The notes under the pieces were generated by a model that was not told where the DNA came from, did no database searches, and saw nothing but the letters and a program-made list of their open reading frames with translations. Below are positions 42,656 through 50,644 of a stretch of DNA of 64,000 nt, piece by piece (within the stretch, counting starts at the first letter, position 1; every line of letters begins with the position of its first letter). The position numbers and the translations under genes were made by a program. Source of the DNA: CAVVAE01 sp963746185 (lineage in GTDB: Bacteria; Actinomycetota; Actinomycetes; Propionibacteriales; Nocardioidaceae); the NCBI GenBank assembly GCA_963746185.1, contig CAVVAE010000002.1, positions 186,001 to 250,000 on the forward strand. Reading direction: 5' to 3'.

Positions 42656-43500
42656 CAGTCGTCGAGCTCGGCCGCGATCGCGTCCTTGGACAGCCGCTTA
42701 GCCGGCAGGCGCGGGAGCACGAGGGTGAGGTAGAGCGAAAGTCCCGCATAGTAGACGAGGTAGGCGAACGACAGCGCAATGACGACGGCCTGCGGGTCGG
42801 GTTGCTGGACGAGCAGGATCGCGTACGTCGCGAGCCACAGCGCGGTGAAGCCGATGTTGAGTCCACGGAAGACCTTGGTGCGCGACGGGTACACATAGCG
42901 GATCGGCACGAAGACGAGGATCGTGCAGACCATCAGGATCACCGCGGTCCACGTGCTGTCGATGTCCAAGACGTAGACGTAGAAGGCGACCACGTTCCAG
43001 TAGCTCGGAAACCCGAGGAAGAAGTGGTCAGCAGTCTTCGCGTCGGTACGGCAGAACTGATAACTCGAGGCGAGCAGCGGAATGCACGCGAGCACCTCGC
43101 CCGCCGCACCCTCAGGGAGCCGACCAGTCGTCCACAGCAGGACCATCGGCGCAAAGGCGTAGGTGAGGTAGTCGACGATGTCATCGAGCCGTGCGCCGTC
43201 GAAATGCGGGATGGTCTCGCTGACGCGCAGCCATCTCGCCATCATCCCGTCGGTGCCGTCGATGATGAGGGCGACGAGGCCCAGCCACAGTGCGCGCTCA
43301 AACTCACCCTGGAACGCCGCGACCACGACGAGGAATCCGAAGACCGTGCCGGTTGCGGTGTAGAAGTGAAGCGCCATTCCCGCCAACCGGAGGCCGGTGG
43401 AGATGGTCTTCGGCTTCTCGAGCGTCGCTCCAGATGTGGTCAGCGTTGGCCCCTTGGCGCTGTCTGTATCAGCGCATTCGCGCCGTGCTGAGTCTCTCAC
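42655..43500 (-). CDS. CDP-alcohol phosphatidyltransferase, phosphatidylcholine-synthase-like
   Basis: 281 aa from a GTG start. About eight hydrophobic helices. The CDP-alcohol motif is DGTDGMMARWLRV followed by the second Asp pair in FDGARLDDIVDYLTY, the variant typical of bacterial phosphatidylcholine synthase (Pcs), which joins CDP-diacylglycerol and choline. Downstream features (FLGFPSYWNVVAFY) also match Pcs. This lipid is uncommon in actinobacteria. The substrate choice is inferred. Confidence 0.82.
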   Translation of the reverse strand: MRDSARRECADTDSAKGPTLTTSGATLEKPKTISTGLRLAGMALHFYTATGTVFGFLVVVAAFQGEFERALWLGLVALIIDGTDGMMARWLRVSETIPHFDGARLDDIVDYLTYAFAPMVLLWTTGRLPEGAAGEVLACIPLLASSYQFCRTDAKTADHFFLGFPSYWNVVAFYVYVLDIDSTWTAVILMVCTILVFVPIRYVYPSRTKVFRGLNIGFTALWLATYAILLVQQPDPQAVVIALSFAYLVYYAGLSLYLTLVLPRLPAKRLSKDAIAAELDD

Positions 43501-43882
43501 AGAGCGTCACTCAACCGTCCGAGGTCCAGCGCACCTCGCCGTCGACGCGCCGCCGTCAACCATGACGATGTCTGCACCATCCTCAAACCCTATTGCGAGA
43601 GGGGCTTTCGGCTGTAACGGCGTACGCCTTCCGACACTCGTCGGCAAACGAGCGCCACAACCCGGGGATCGGGTACGTCTTCCGCCACACGTCGGCATAC
43701 GTAAGTGAGTGCAGCGGCCAAGGTCCATAACTGCGCACAGGTCCACGTTGCGCGTCACGCGGACGGCTTTAGGCGCCGCCACTGCGCACATGCGCCGTCT
43801 TGGGCCAACGGGTAACACGTGCAACTCTCAGCGTCAGCCGACCGTTGAACGAGACCGGGTGGCGACCTGGCAACATGGCGAG
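43501..43882. other. Intergenic region with a 29-bp direct repeat
   Basis: About 380 bases between divergent genes. It contains two 29-bp direct repeats (see below). Reading frames here have atypical composition and no recognisable product. Confidence 0.4.
43622..43701. repeat. 29-bp imperfect direct repeat, 51-bp period
   Basis: Copies at 43622-43650 and 43673-43701 share 25 of 29 positions; both contain CTTCCG and CGTCGGCA. Possible operator pair or remnant of a larger repeat. Confidence 0.7.
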
Positions 43883-44206
43883 ATGGCAACCGACACGGCA
43901 GCAGAGCTGGCGGCGAAACAGGCCCAGCTCGAGGAACAGCTGGCGAGCATGAGCGAACTGCCCGAGGAGCAGGGCAGCATCTCGTTCGGCAAACGCGTGG
44001 GTGAAGGCACCAGCCAGGCTGTCGACCGACTGTCGGCGGTGCCAGCGCATGACAAGTTGCAACTCATGCTGGCCGAGGTCATCCGGGCCCAGGCGAAGCT
44101 CGCAGACAACACCTACGGTCAATGCGACGTGTGCGGCCGAGACATCGGAGCAGGTCGTCTCGAAGCGCGCCCATGGTCGACCCGCTGCATCGACCACGCG
44201 GGCTGA
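43883..44206 (+). CDS. TraR/DksA-type zinc-finger protein
   Basis: 107 aa from the ATG at 43883. A coiled-coil-prone N-terminus (KQAQLEEQLASM) is followed by a DksA-like helical hairpin and a C-terminal zinc finger with ligands Cys81, Cys84, Cys102 and His105. DksA-family proteins bind RNA polymerase through the secondary channel or act as small regulators. No signal peptide. It converges on the GNAT gene 13 bases away. Confidence 0.85.
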   Translation: MATDTAAELAAKQAQLEEQLASMSELPEEQGSISFGKRVGEGTSQAVDRLSAVPAHDKLQLMLAEVIRAQAKLADNTYGQCDVCGRDIGAGRLEARPWSTRCIDHAG

Positions 44207-44219
44207 ACTCGCTCGACTC

Positions 44220-45029
44220 CTAGGCCGGAGGGCGCAGCCAGGCTGTCCAACGTTCGATGGCGCGATAGCCCATCCGTTCGTAGACCGGCCGACCGTCGTC
44301 GCTCGCGACCAACACCGCGGGGTTGTCGGCGTTGGCCAGAGTCGCCGCCCACGTCACGGCCGCGCCCGCTCCTCGTCCTCGAGCGGCAGCCAAGGTGGCG
44401 ACGTACTCGACGAGCGTGACGCCGGCGCTGGGGTGGGCGGCGGCGATCGCCACGGGTTGGCCATCGACGTACCCGAGCCAAACCCGTGTCGGGCCTTCGA
44501 GGATCTCCGGTCCGAGCAGGTCACCTGCCTTGAGGGGTTCAAGGTCGGGCATCGGGTATCCCTCGACGAGGACGCGTTCGGCCACGGCAAGCTCCTCAGC
44601 GTCGCCGACCTCGCGTACGTCGACATCGGGGTGAGGCGGCGGCAACGACCCGTCGGGAAAGCGCACCATCAACGGTGGATGGCCGAGCAACGCGAGCCCG
44701 TGAGGCCCCAGATCGACCGGCCATGGGCTGATCAGGGCATAAGGCACTTGGGCGGGAAACATCGCGCTGACGTCGTTGATGATGGACGCCGGATCTTCGG
44801 GTGGCTGAAGCAGGATGACCAGGTTGGTCAGAGCTCCGCGATCCCCAATCCAGGCACCTGCCCAGCGCGCCTCCCGAAGCCACGGCCGCCCGGTGCTCTG
44901 AGCTACCTCGACAAGCCACGAGGCATGGACATGCACCGCCTGCCTGACCAGGGTGTCGTCGTCGGCGAGGTCGACTTCCCAGCCGTTAGCGAGATGCTCT
45001 CCTTCGGCGGGCAAGATGGAGTCGGTCAT
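44220..45029 (-). CDS. GNAT-family N-acetyltransferase
   Basis: 269 aa. The acetyl-CoA site is AARGRGAGAAVTWAATLAN near residues 210-230, preceded by GVTLVEYVATL. The N-terminal 130 aa look like a second, degenerate GNAT half. Substrate unknown. The M50B gene ends 21 bases upstream. Confidence 0.88.
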   Translation of the reverse strand: MTDSILPAEGEHLANGWEVDLADDDTLVRQAVHVHASWLVEVAQSTGRPWLREARWAGAWIGDRGALTNLVILLQPPEDPASIINDVSAMFPAQVPYALISPWPVDLGPHGLALLGHPPLMVRFPDGSLPPPHPDVDVREVGDAEELAVAERVLVEGYPMPDLEPLKAGDLLGPEILEGPTRVWLGYVDGQPVAIAAAHPSAGVTLVEYVATLAAARGRGAGAAVTWAATLANADNPAVLVASDDGRPVYERMGYRAIERWTAWLRPPA

Positions 45030-45050
45030 CCCCCACGTATACCGATTGCG

Positions 45051-45755
45051 TCAACGCACCAACAGACCCGCGCCAACGACCAGAGCGCCGACTGTGGCGA
45101 CGAAGAAGACGCCAACCCAGAGGAGCGCCGGGAGCCGCGTCAGCCTGCTCAGCTGGTCGGCGTCCGAACCTCGCGCTCGGCCGCGCCGTCGGCTCGCTTG
45201 CAGCTCCCACACCGTCCTCGGCGCCGCGATGAGCAAGAACCACGTGAGGAGGTGCGCAACAGCCACCTGAGCAGATACGTCGAGCTGCCACGAGACGACG
45301 AACAGCGCGACACCCGTGGCCAGCACGGTGCCGAAACCGAAGAAGTTCCGGATCTGCATCAGCAGCAGAGCCAGGGCGATCAGCAGCAGCCACAAGACTA
45401 CGACCGCATGCCGGTGCGCGAGCAGCAACGCGCACGCCAGGCCCAGGATCGCCGGCCCGAGGTAGCCCGCAGCGGTGGTAGCGATCATGCCGAACCCCGT
45501 GGGTCGTCCCGAGGTCACAGTCACGCCCGAGCTGTCGGAGTGCAGCCGGATCCCGGCGAGCTTTCGTCCGCTGATCATCGCAATGAAGCCGTGTGCTCCC
45601 TCATGAACGATCGTGACGACATGCCTGGTTGCCTCCCACGTCGGTCGGACCACCACCAGCAGTGCCGCAATCACAGCAGTCCCGGCGACCACGTTGTCGG
45701 AGGCGGCGGGCTGGGTCGCGACGATGCGATGCCACACGAGTGTCACCGCATCCAC
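45051..45755 (-). CDS. M50B-type membrane metallopeptidase
   Basis: 234 aa with about six transmembrane helices. The zinc motif HEGAH (His51, Glu52, His55) lies at the cytoplasmic end of a helix, and GYLGPAI follows, as in Peptidase_M50B proteins. Probably an intramembrane or membrane-proximal protease; substrate unknown. Confidence 0.85.
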   Translation of the reverse strand: MDAVTLVWHRIVATQPAASDNVVAGTAVIAALLVVVRPTWEATRHVVTIVHEGAHGFIAMISGRKLAGIRLHSDSSGVTVTSGRPTGFGMIATTAAGYLGPAILGLACALLLAHRHAVVVLWLLLIALALLLMQIRNFFGFGTVLATGVALFVVSWQLDVSAQVAVAHLLTWFLLIAAPRTVWELQASRRRGRARGSDADQLSRLTRLPALLWVGVFFVATVGALVVGAGLLVR

Positions 45756-45785
45756 AAGGCCCCTTCCGACGACGGGCCATCGAGA

Positions 45786-46661
45786 CTAGGCCATGTCGGA
45801 GATGACTGGATTGGCGTCCGCCGGGTCCCGGTCCCGTTGTGCCCGAGCCTCGTACAGCAGGACCGCCGCCGATGTTGCGACGTTGAGCGAGTCAGCCTCG
45901 CCGAGCATCGGGATCGACACCGCGCCGAACGACGCATCGTGCCACTCGTCAGAGACGCCCTCACCCTCCGAGCCCACGACGAATGCGGTGGGTCGACGAT
46001 AGGTCAGCTCGCGGTACGTGTGGGCCGCCGACGGGTCGGCGACGTACACGGTGAACTCGGCCGCGGCCAATGCCTCCTGCGCCGCGGTGACCGACGGGTA
46101 CTCGATCATGGGGGTGGTGAGCACGGTGCCGCGGCTCGCGGCGAACACCTTGGGGTGAGTGACGCGTGCGACCGGGTTCGTCAGCACCATCACGTCCGCT
46201 CCACAGGCGTCGACGGTACGAAGCAGCGTCCCGAGATTGCCGGCGTACTCGATCCCGTCAGCGACCAGGACCAGGTCAGCGGACGTGGTGAAGAGACGAC
46301 TCGGATCCCATCGCGGCAGGTGCACTAAAGACACCATGGCGGGAGCCGCAGCCGCTGGATCGATCCGAGCGAGCGTGCGGGGGGTGATCTGGTATGCGGC
46401 CTCGGCGCGCGAGACGACGCCGCTGAGACAACGGTTGAGGCGCTCAGACCCCGAGCCGACGGCAGCGGCCGGACACCAGAAGAACGCCTCGACGACGGCG
46501 TCTGTCTCGAGCAGCCGCTCGTGGGCCCACAAACCCTCGATGACCATGACCCTGTCGTCGCGTGGGGTCAGGTTCCGGCGGGCCAGCGAAGACCTCCGGA
46601 CATGCCGGTGACCGGGACCGACTTGGCTGAGTAGAGGCACGGAGCGCAACTGGGATGACAT
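45786..46661 (-). CDS. SpoU/TrmH-family RNA 2'-O-methyltransferase
   Basis: 291 aa from the ATG at 46661, behind CGGAGAA. The three knot motifs are present: EYAGNLGTLLRTVDA, VVGSEGEGVSDE and IPMLGEADSLNVATSAAVLLYE. It methylates a ribose in tRNA or 23S rRNA using S-adenosylmethionine; the exact site is not predictable. The N-terminal 120 aa are a substrate-binding domain of the SpoU_sub type in outline. Confidence 0.9.
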   Translation of the reverse strand: MSSQLRSVPLLSQVGPGHRHVRRSSLARRNLTPRDDRVMVIEGLWAHERLLETDAVVEAFFWCPAAAVGSGSERLNRCLSGVVSRAEAAYQITPRTLARIDPAAAAPAMVSLVHLPRWDPSRLFTTSADLVLVADGIEYAGNLGTLLRTVDACGADVMVLTNPVARVTHPKVFAASRGTVLTTPMIEYPSVTAAQEALAAAEFTVYVADPSAAHTYRELTYRRPTAFVVGSEGEGVSDEWHDASFGAVSIPMLGEADSLNVATSAAVLLYEARAQRDRDPADANPVISDMA

Positions 46662-46828
46662 CGGGTTCTCCGAAGCGGGTGTGATCCACCAGACCGGCTG
46701 CGCTGCTCGTCGCGCACCGGTCGTCGGGCGCCGATTGGCGCCCGGCTGAGGTCACACCGAAATTCCCATGCGCCGAGGTTAGGACGTCAGTCCTGGGTTA
46801 CGCACCTGGTTTTCGACCCTCAGCGGTG

Positions 46829-47020
46829 TCACTTGCCGGCCGCGGGCTGCTTCTCACAGTCAGGGCCGGGGAAGAACAGCCGCTCGTGGCCTTCGGGATC
46901 CTTGACCAGATAGGGCGGTGCACCGTCTGCGCCGTGCACCTCGATGATCTCCACTTCATGCGCGGCGGAACCGACATTCTTCCCGTGGATGAGTAAGCGC
47001 TCGCCGACTTGAGCTTGCAT
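46829..47020 (-). CDS. DUF1918 domain protein
   Basis: 63 aa from the ATG at 47020, with a near-perfect GGAGGTG ribosome-binding site. Matches DUF1918 (GERLLIHGKNVGSAAHEVEIIEV, PPYLVKDPEGHERLFFPGPDC). A small soluble protein of unknown function found mostly in actinobacteria. Confidence 0.88.
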   Translation of the reverse strand: MQAQVGERLLIHGKNVGSAAHEVEIIEVHGADGAPPYLVKDPEGHERLFFPGPDCEKQPAAGK

Positions 47021-47117
47021 CTCAACACCTCCAGCCTTCAGCCTAGGCCGTGACCGCGCGCAGGAATAGGCTTGGCCGGCTCGGGTACGCGCAGGGCTGG
47101 CAGAAAGGTGTCGCTCA

Positions 47118-47240
47118 GTGAACAACAAGACATGGGTGGTCATCGTCGGTGTGGTCCTGATCGTCGCGGTACTGCTCTCCTTGGTGGTGGCCCTTGCTGG
47201 CGGCGGAGGCGGCGGCGGTGGCGGAGGCGGCGGCTACTAG
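47118..47240 (+). CDS. Microprotein: membrane helix followed by polyglycine
   Basis: 40 aa from GTG at 47118, behind AAAGGTG. Residues 1-6 are polar (VNNKTW), residues about 7-27 are a hydrophobic helix (VVIVGVVLIVAVLL...), and residues 28-39 are twelve consecutive Gly ending in Tyr40. The stop overlaps the DUF1015 stop on the other strand. Expression is unproven, but the ribosome-binding site and helix support a real gene. It diverges from DUF1918. Confidence 0.55.
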   Translation: MNNKTWVVIVGVVLIVAVLLSLVVALAGGGGGGGGGGGGY

Positions 47241-48427
47241 CGAGGGTCGGCGGCAAAGCGCAGGAAGATGCCTGCTTGCGGCTTGGGTTGGAAGTACGTC
47301 GTCTTGGGCATCATGACTTCACCGCGATCGGCGACCTCGACGAGCTGGTCGATGGTCGGTGGGCGGAGTACGAAGAGCGCCCCGCCATCGACGTCACAAC
47401 GGGCGGCGAGCTCTGTCACCGGCGTTCGCGGTGGAGCGACGTCGAGCCGAGCATGACCGACATGGTCGATGCCGAACACCGGGTCGAGGACGCGCTCGTG
47501 GAGCACTGACACGTCGACTCCCGCGACGCCGACGGGACGGCTCTGGTTGCTGGAGACGGCGTACCAGTTCCCGGCGACGTACAGCCCGAAGCAGCCGCTG
47601 TCGGCAGTGGCCAGGGTCGCCTCTTTCACGACAAAGTCGCGGTCCCGAAGGGATGTCAGCAGCTCCGACGACTCAACAGGGCCGGCGACGCGGCGGTGGA
47701 ACGCGGTGAGGTTGAGCTGGTCGGGCGGATACATCACGCACAGCACGCCCGCGCCATGGGGCCGACCGGCGTTCTCCCACTCTTGCAATGACGCAGCGAC
47801 CCGGTGATGGCCGTCGGCGATGTAATGGGTGCCGCTGCTGAGCTCAGTCGACAGCGTCGCGACGAGATCCTGGTCGTCGATCCGCCAGACCGTCTGCTCA
47901 ACCCCGTCTCCCCCGCGGAACTGCAACAACGGCTGCGTCTGACAGACGGTCGCGATGGCCGCATCAACCAGCGACCCGCCGCGATGCAGCAGGGCGACGA
48001 GCTCAGATCGAGCCGGCACGACACCGAAATGCCGCACCAGGGCGTCGACGCGAGCGTCCTGCACCGACTCGTGCCCACGGACTTGGCCGTTGTCGAAGGC
48101 CCGGACCGAGACTTCGACCACGAGCCCGGTGTGCTCGTTGTTCGCGTCGCGGAGCCGGTAGACATACATCGCCGGATCGGAGTCGTCGTACACACCGTGC
48201 TCGATCAACTTCTGCAGGGCGGCCGCGTCGGCCGCCCTGATGTCTTCGGGCGCGACATCACCGTCGAAGTCGGTCTCAGATCGCGTCACCTGCAGGTAGG
48301 TGTCCGGGTTCGCAGCAAGCAACACGGCTCGCTGCTCGGGCGTCAACGCGTCGAGCATCGGCGACACCACACGCGCCGCCCAACTGGCACGGACGATCTT
48401 GCACGGGAACGGTCGTACGGCGGTCAT
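47237..48427 (-). CDS. DUF1015 family protein
   Basis: 396 aa. Matches DUF1015 (VRPFPCKIVRASWAARV at the start, FDGDVAPEDIRAADAA, YIADGHHRVAASLQEW, LTAFHRRV, and HVGHARLDV). Family members are cytoplasmic and often sit beside serA, as here; some are predicted kinases of serine metabolism, which is not proven for this protein. It starts 28 bases after the serA stop. Confidence 0.9.
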   Translation of the reverse strand: MTAVRPFPCKIVRASWAARVVSPMLDALTPEQRAVLLAANPDTYLQVTRSETDFDGDVAPEDIRAADAAALQKLIEHGVYDDSDPAMYVYRLRDANNEHTGLVVEVSVRAFDNGQVRGHESVQDARVDALVRHFGVVPARSELVALLHRGGSLVDAAIATVCQTQPLLQFRGGDGVEQTVWRIDDQDLVATLSTELSSGTHYIADGHHRVAASLQEWENAGRPHGAGVLCVMYPPDQLNLTAFHRRVAGPVESSELLTSLRDRDFVVKEATLATADSGCFGLYVAGNWYAVSSNQSRPVGVAGVDVSVLHERVLDPVFGIDHVGHARLDVAPPRTPVTELAARCDVDGGALFVLRPPTIDQLVEVADRGEVMMPKTTYFQPKPQAGIFLRFAADPR

Positions 48428-48455
48428 GCCCGGCCCTCCCGCAACGTCGCTGCCG

Positions 48456-49676
48456 TCATACGGGACCCGGCTGCAGGCTGGTCACCGAGACGCTGAGCAC
48501 GTCGGAGATCGCACGCAACTCGTCGAGCAACTCCTCGTCCACGTCGCCACCGACGTCGATCGTGGCCACGGCGGCCTCTCCCCCACTGAAGATGCGGTTC
48601 TCCATGTGCTCGACGTTGAGACGACGTTGGCTGAGCAGGTCGAGCACGCGGGCCAGTACACCGACCCGGTCGAGGTGGCGGACGCTCAACGTGACCGATC
48701 CGATCCTGAGCGGGGCAAGGTTCACACAGTTGGGCGCAAGGCCCTCAACGAACGCGTCGACGACTTCGACAACGCCTGCTGCGATCGCGCTCTGGGCTTG
48801 CTCCGTCGACGCTCCGATGTGATGGGTGCCGACGACGTTGGGATGTTGCGCGAGGCGCGAGATCCACTCGGCTCGGCCCGTCGAAGGTTCGTCGGCGTAC
48901 ACATCGAGACCCGCCCGCAATCCCTTGTCGTCAAGGGCTTTGAGCAACGCGTCCTCGTCGACGATGTCGCCACGGGAGGTGTTGAGCAGAACGGAGCCCG
49001 GCTTCATCCAGCCGAGGAACGTCTCGTCGACCATCTCCGCGGTGTCGGCGTTGGAAGGGACATGGAGCGAGACGATGTCGGACGACGAGACCAGCTCCTC
49101 GAGCGAGTCGACCATCGTGATGCCGAGGTCTGCAGCACGCGCCTCGACTTGTTCGCTGCGACCGTCCTTGCGCACCACCTGGACATGGAGACCAAAGGCG
49201 GTTGCCCGCTCGGCAACGGCCAGCCCGATGTCACCGAGACCGAGGATTCCGAGTGTGGAGCCGAACAGACCGTTCGCGTGACTGTAGGTCTTCTTGTCCC
49301 ACCGGCCGCCCCTGAGGTCGGCAACGTTGTCGGCGATCCTCCGATCGATCGCGAGCAACAACCCCAGGGTCAGCTCGGCGACGGCGATGGAGTTGCGTCC
49401 CGGAACGTTGGCCACGAACACGCCGCGGGCCGCCGCAGCGTCGGTGTCGATGGTGTTCGTCCCGGCGCCGGCCCGGACGATCAGCGCCAATCGGTCGGCC
49501 GCATCGATGACGTCGGCCGTGACCTTGGTGCTGCGAACGACCAACGCGTCGAAGCCAGCGATCCGTCCGGGGAGCGCTTTGGCCTTGAGGTCTGGCTCGA
49601 CGACACACTCGTGTCCATGTGCTTCGAGCTCGGCGATCGTCGTCGATGGGGTGGCATCCGCGAACAGCAGTCGCAT
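48456..49676 (-). CDS. serA: D-3-phosphoglycerate dehydrogenase SerA
   Basis: 406 aa with a GGAGGT ribosome-binding site. First enzyme of serine synthesis, oxidising 3-phosphoglycerate. Seen: substrate loop VRAGAGTNTID, NAD-binding GLGDIGLAVAE, catalytic residues in VLLNTSRGDIVDEDAL and THHIGAST, and a C-terminal ACT domain (SVTLSVRHLDRVGVLARVL) for serine feedback. Length matches the short bacterial class with one ACT domain. Heads a two-gene operon with DUF1015. Confidence 0.92.
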   Translation of the reverse strand: MRLLFADATPSTTIAELEAHGHECVVEPDLKAKALPGRIAGFDALVVRSTKVTADVIDAADRLALIVRAGAGTNTIDTDAAAARGVFVANVPGRNSIAVAELTLGLLLAIDRRIADNVADLRGGRWDKKTYSHANGLFGSTLGILGLGDIGLAVAERATAFGLHVQVVRKDGRSEQVEARAADLGITMVDSLEELVSSSDIVSLHVPSNADTAEMVDETFLGWMKPGSVLLNTSRGDIVDEDALLKALDDKGLRAGLDVYADEPSTGRAEWISRLAQHPNVVGTHHIGASTEQAQSAIAAGVVEVVDAFVEGLAPNCVNLAPLRIGSVTLSVRHLDRVGVLARVLDLLSQRRLNVEHMENRIFSGGEAAVATIDVGGDVDEELLDELRAISDVLSVSVTSLQPGPV

Positions 49677-50024
49677 CCCGTTGACCTCCTGCAGTCATGA
49701 CTCCTAGCCGTGCTGGCCGTCCGGCACGTGCCCTGAGGTTAGTCGTCGGATCGGCATACGACCATCGGGGGGCAACAGACGACGGTGAAGTCAACAGGCG
49801 CAGCGCGTGCGACAGGCCCGGGTGGGTGGGCCGGTCGCACGCGTTGTTGTACTTACATCGAAGCAGTCCACGCAAGTCCTTGCTCGGCACGCCCTTGAAG
49901 CCAGCTGTTTGCCGCTCCGTAAAGCGTCGAAATCCCCCAGCCTGGCTCCCGTTCATGCCAGGATGGCTGCCGTCGACGAGCCCGCATGTGGCGGCTGCGA
50001 CAAATCTCATTGAGGGGAATTCCG
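49677..50024. other. Divergent intergenic region between serA and the DUF4234 gene
   Basis: 348 bases holding promoters for both genes. It contains a strong 16-bp stem-loop with one mismatch (49804-49843). No gene seen. Confidence 0.45.
49804..49843 (+). terminator. Stem-loop followed by a T-rich stretch
   Basis: Outer arms CGCGTGCGAC (49804-49813) and its complement (49834-49843), inner arms GGCCC/GGGCC, one mismatch, 8-base loop, then TTGTTGTACTT. On the plus strand it looks like a terminator, though no annotated gene leads into it. Confidence 0.5.
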
Positions 50025-50588
50025 ATGACCGAGCAACCTCCAGGCACCAACAATCCGCCTCCGGAGCCACCCCAACCCGCGCAACCGCAGCAACCCGCGC
50101 AACCGCAGCAACCCGCACAGCCCGCCTACCCGGCCACCCCGGAAGCCGCACCCCCGCCGCAGTACGCGCCGCAGCAGATGCAGCCTTATCAGGGCGGACC
50201 GGGCGGCTACCCGCAAGCCGGTCCGGTGGGCAAGATCCGCAGCACGGGCACGTGCATCCTGCTGTTCATCGTGACCCTCGGCATCTATTCCCTCTTCTGG
50301 TACTACTACGTGCACGAGGACATGAAGCGGCACAGCAACGGCGTTGGCCTTGGTGGTGTTGTCGCACTGCTGCTGGCGTTCTTTGTCGGCATCGTGATGC
50401 CCTACATCACCTCGTCAGAGGTCGGCGACATGTACCAACGTGACGGCAAGGAGAAGCCAGTCAGCGGCGCCACCGGTCTGTGGTACTTCCCCGGCATGTT
50501 CATCATCGTCGGCCCGATCGTGTGGTTCGTGAAGACGAACGGCGCGCTCAACGACTTCTGGGCCAGCAAGGGTGCTGTCCAGAGCTGA
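50025..50588 (+). CDS. DUF4234 membrane protein with Pro/Gln-rich N-terminus
   Basis: 187 aa from the ATG at 50025, behind GAGGGGAATT. Residues 1-70 are low-complexity, with repeated PAQPQQ units. Residues about 75-187 are DUF4234: STGTCILLFIVTLGIYSLFWYYYV, then further helices and the C-terminal NGALNDFWASKGA. Function unknown. The N-terminal repeat is encoded by near-identical 21-bp DNA units, which makes length variation likely. A strong terminator follows. Confidence 0.85.
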   Translation: MTEQPPGTNNPPPEPPQPAQPQQPAQPQQPAQPAYPATPEAAPPPQYAPQQMQPYQGGPGGYPQAGPVGKIRSTGTCILLFIVTLGIYSLFWYYYVHEDMKRHSNGVGLGGVVALLLAFFVGIVMPYITSSEVGDMYQRDGKEKPVSGATGLWYFPGMFIIVGPIVWFVKTNGALNDFWASKGAVQS

Positions 50589-50605
50589 CCTGCTGCGGTA
50601 CGACG

Positions 50606-50637
50606 GACGGGCGTGGCCAATCGTGGCCACGCCCGTC
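50606..50637. terminator. Intrinsic terminator between DUF4234 and HtrA-like genes
   Basis: Perfect 14-bp stem (GACGGGCGTGGCCA at 50606-50619, complement at 50624-50637), ATCG tetraloop, followed by TTTCGTTTC on the plus strand. Serves both converging genes. Confidence 0.85.
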
Positions 50638-50644
50638 TTTCGTT

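Noticed and set aside
43507..43824. 105-aa minus-strand frame with repeated peptide LPTSVGRRT / MPTCGGRRT
   Set aside because: The peptide repeat is only a reflection of the 29-bp DNA repeat; no start signal or family resemblance.
44001..46328. 775-aa plus-strand frame
   Set aside because: Runs across the GNAT, M50B and SpoU genes on the other strand, all with strong motifs.
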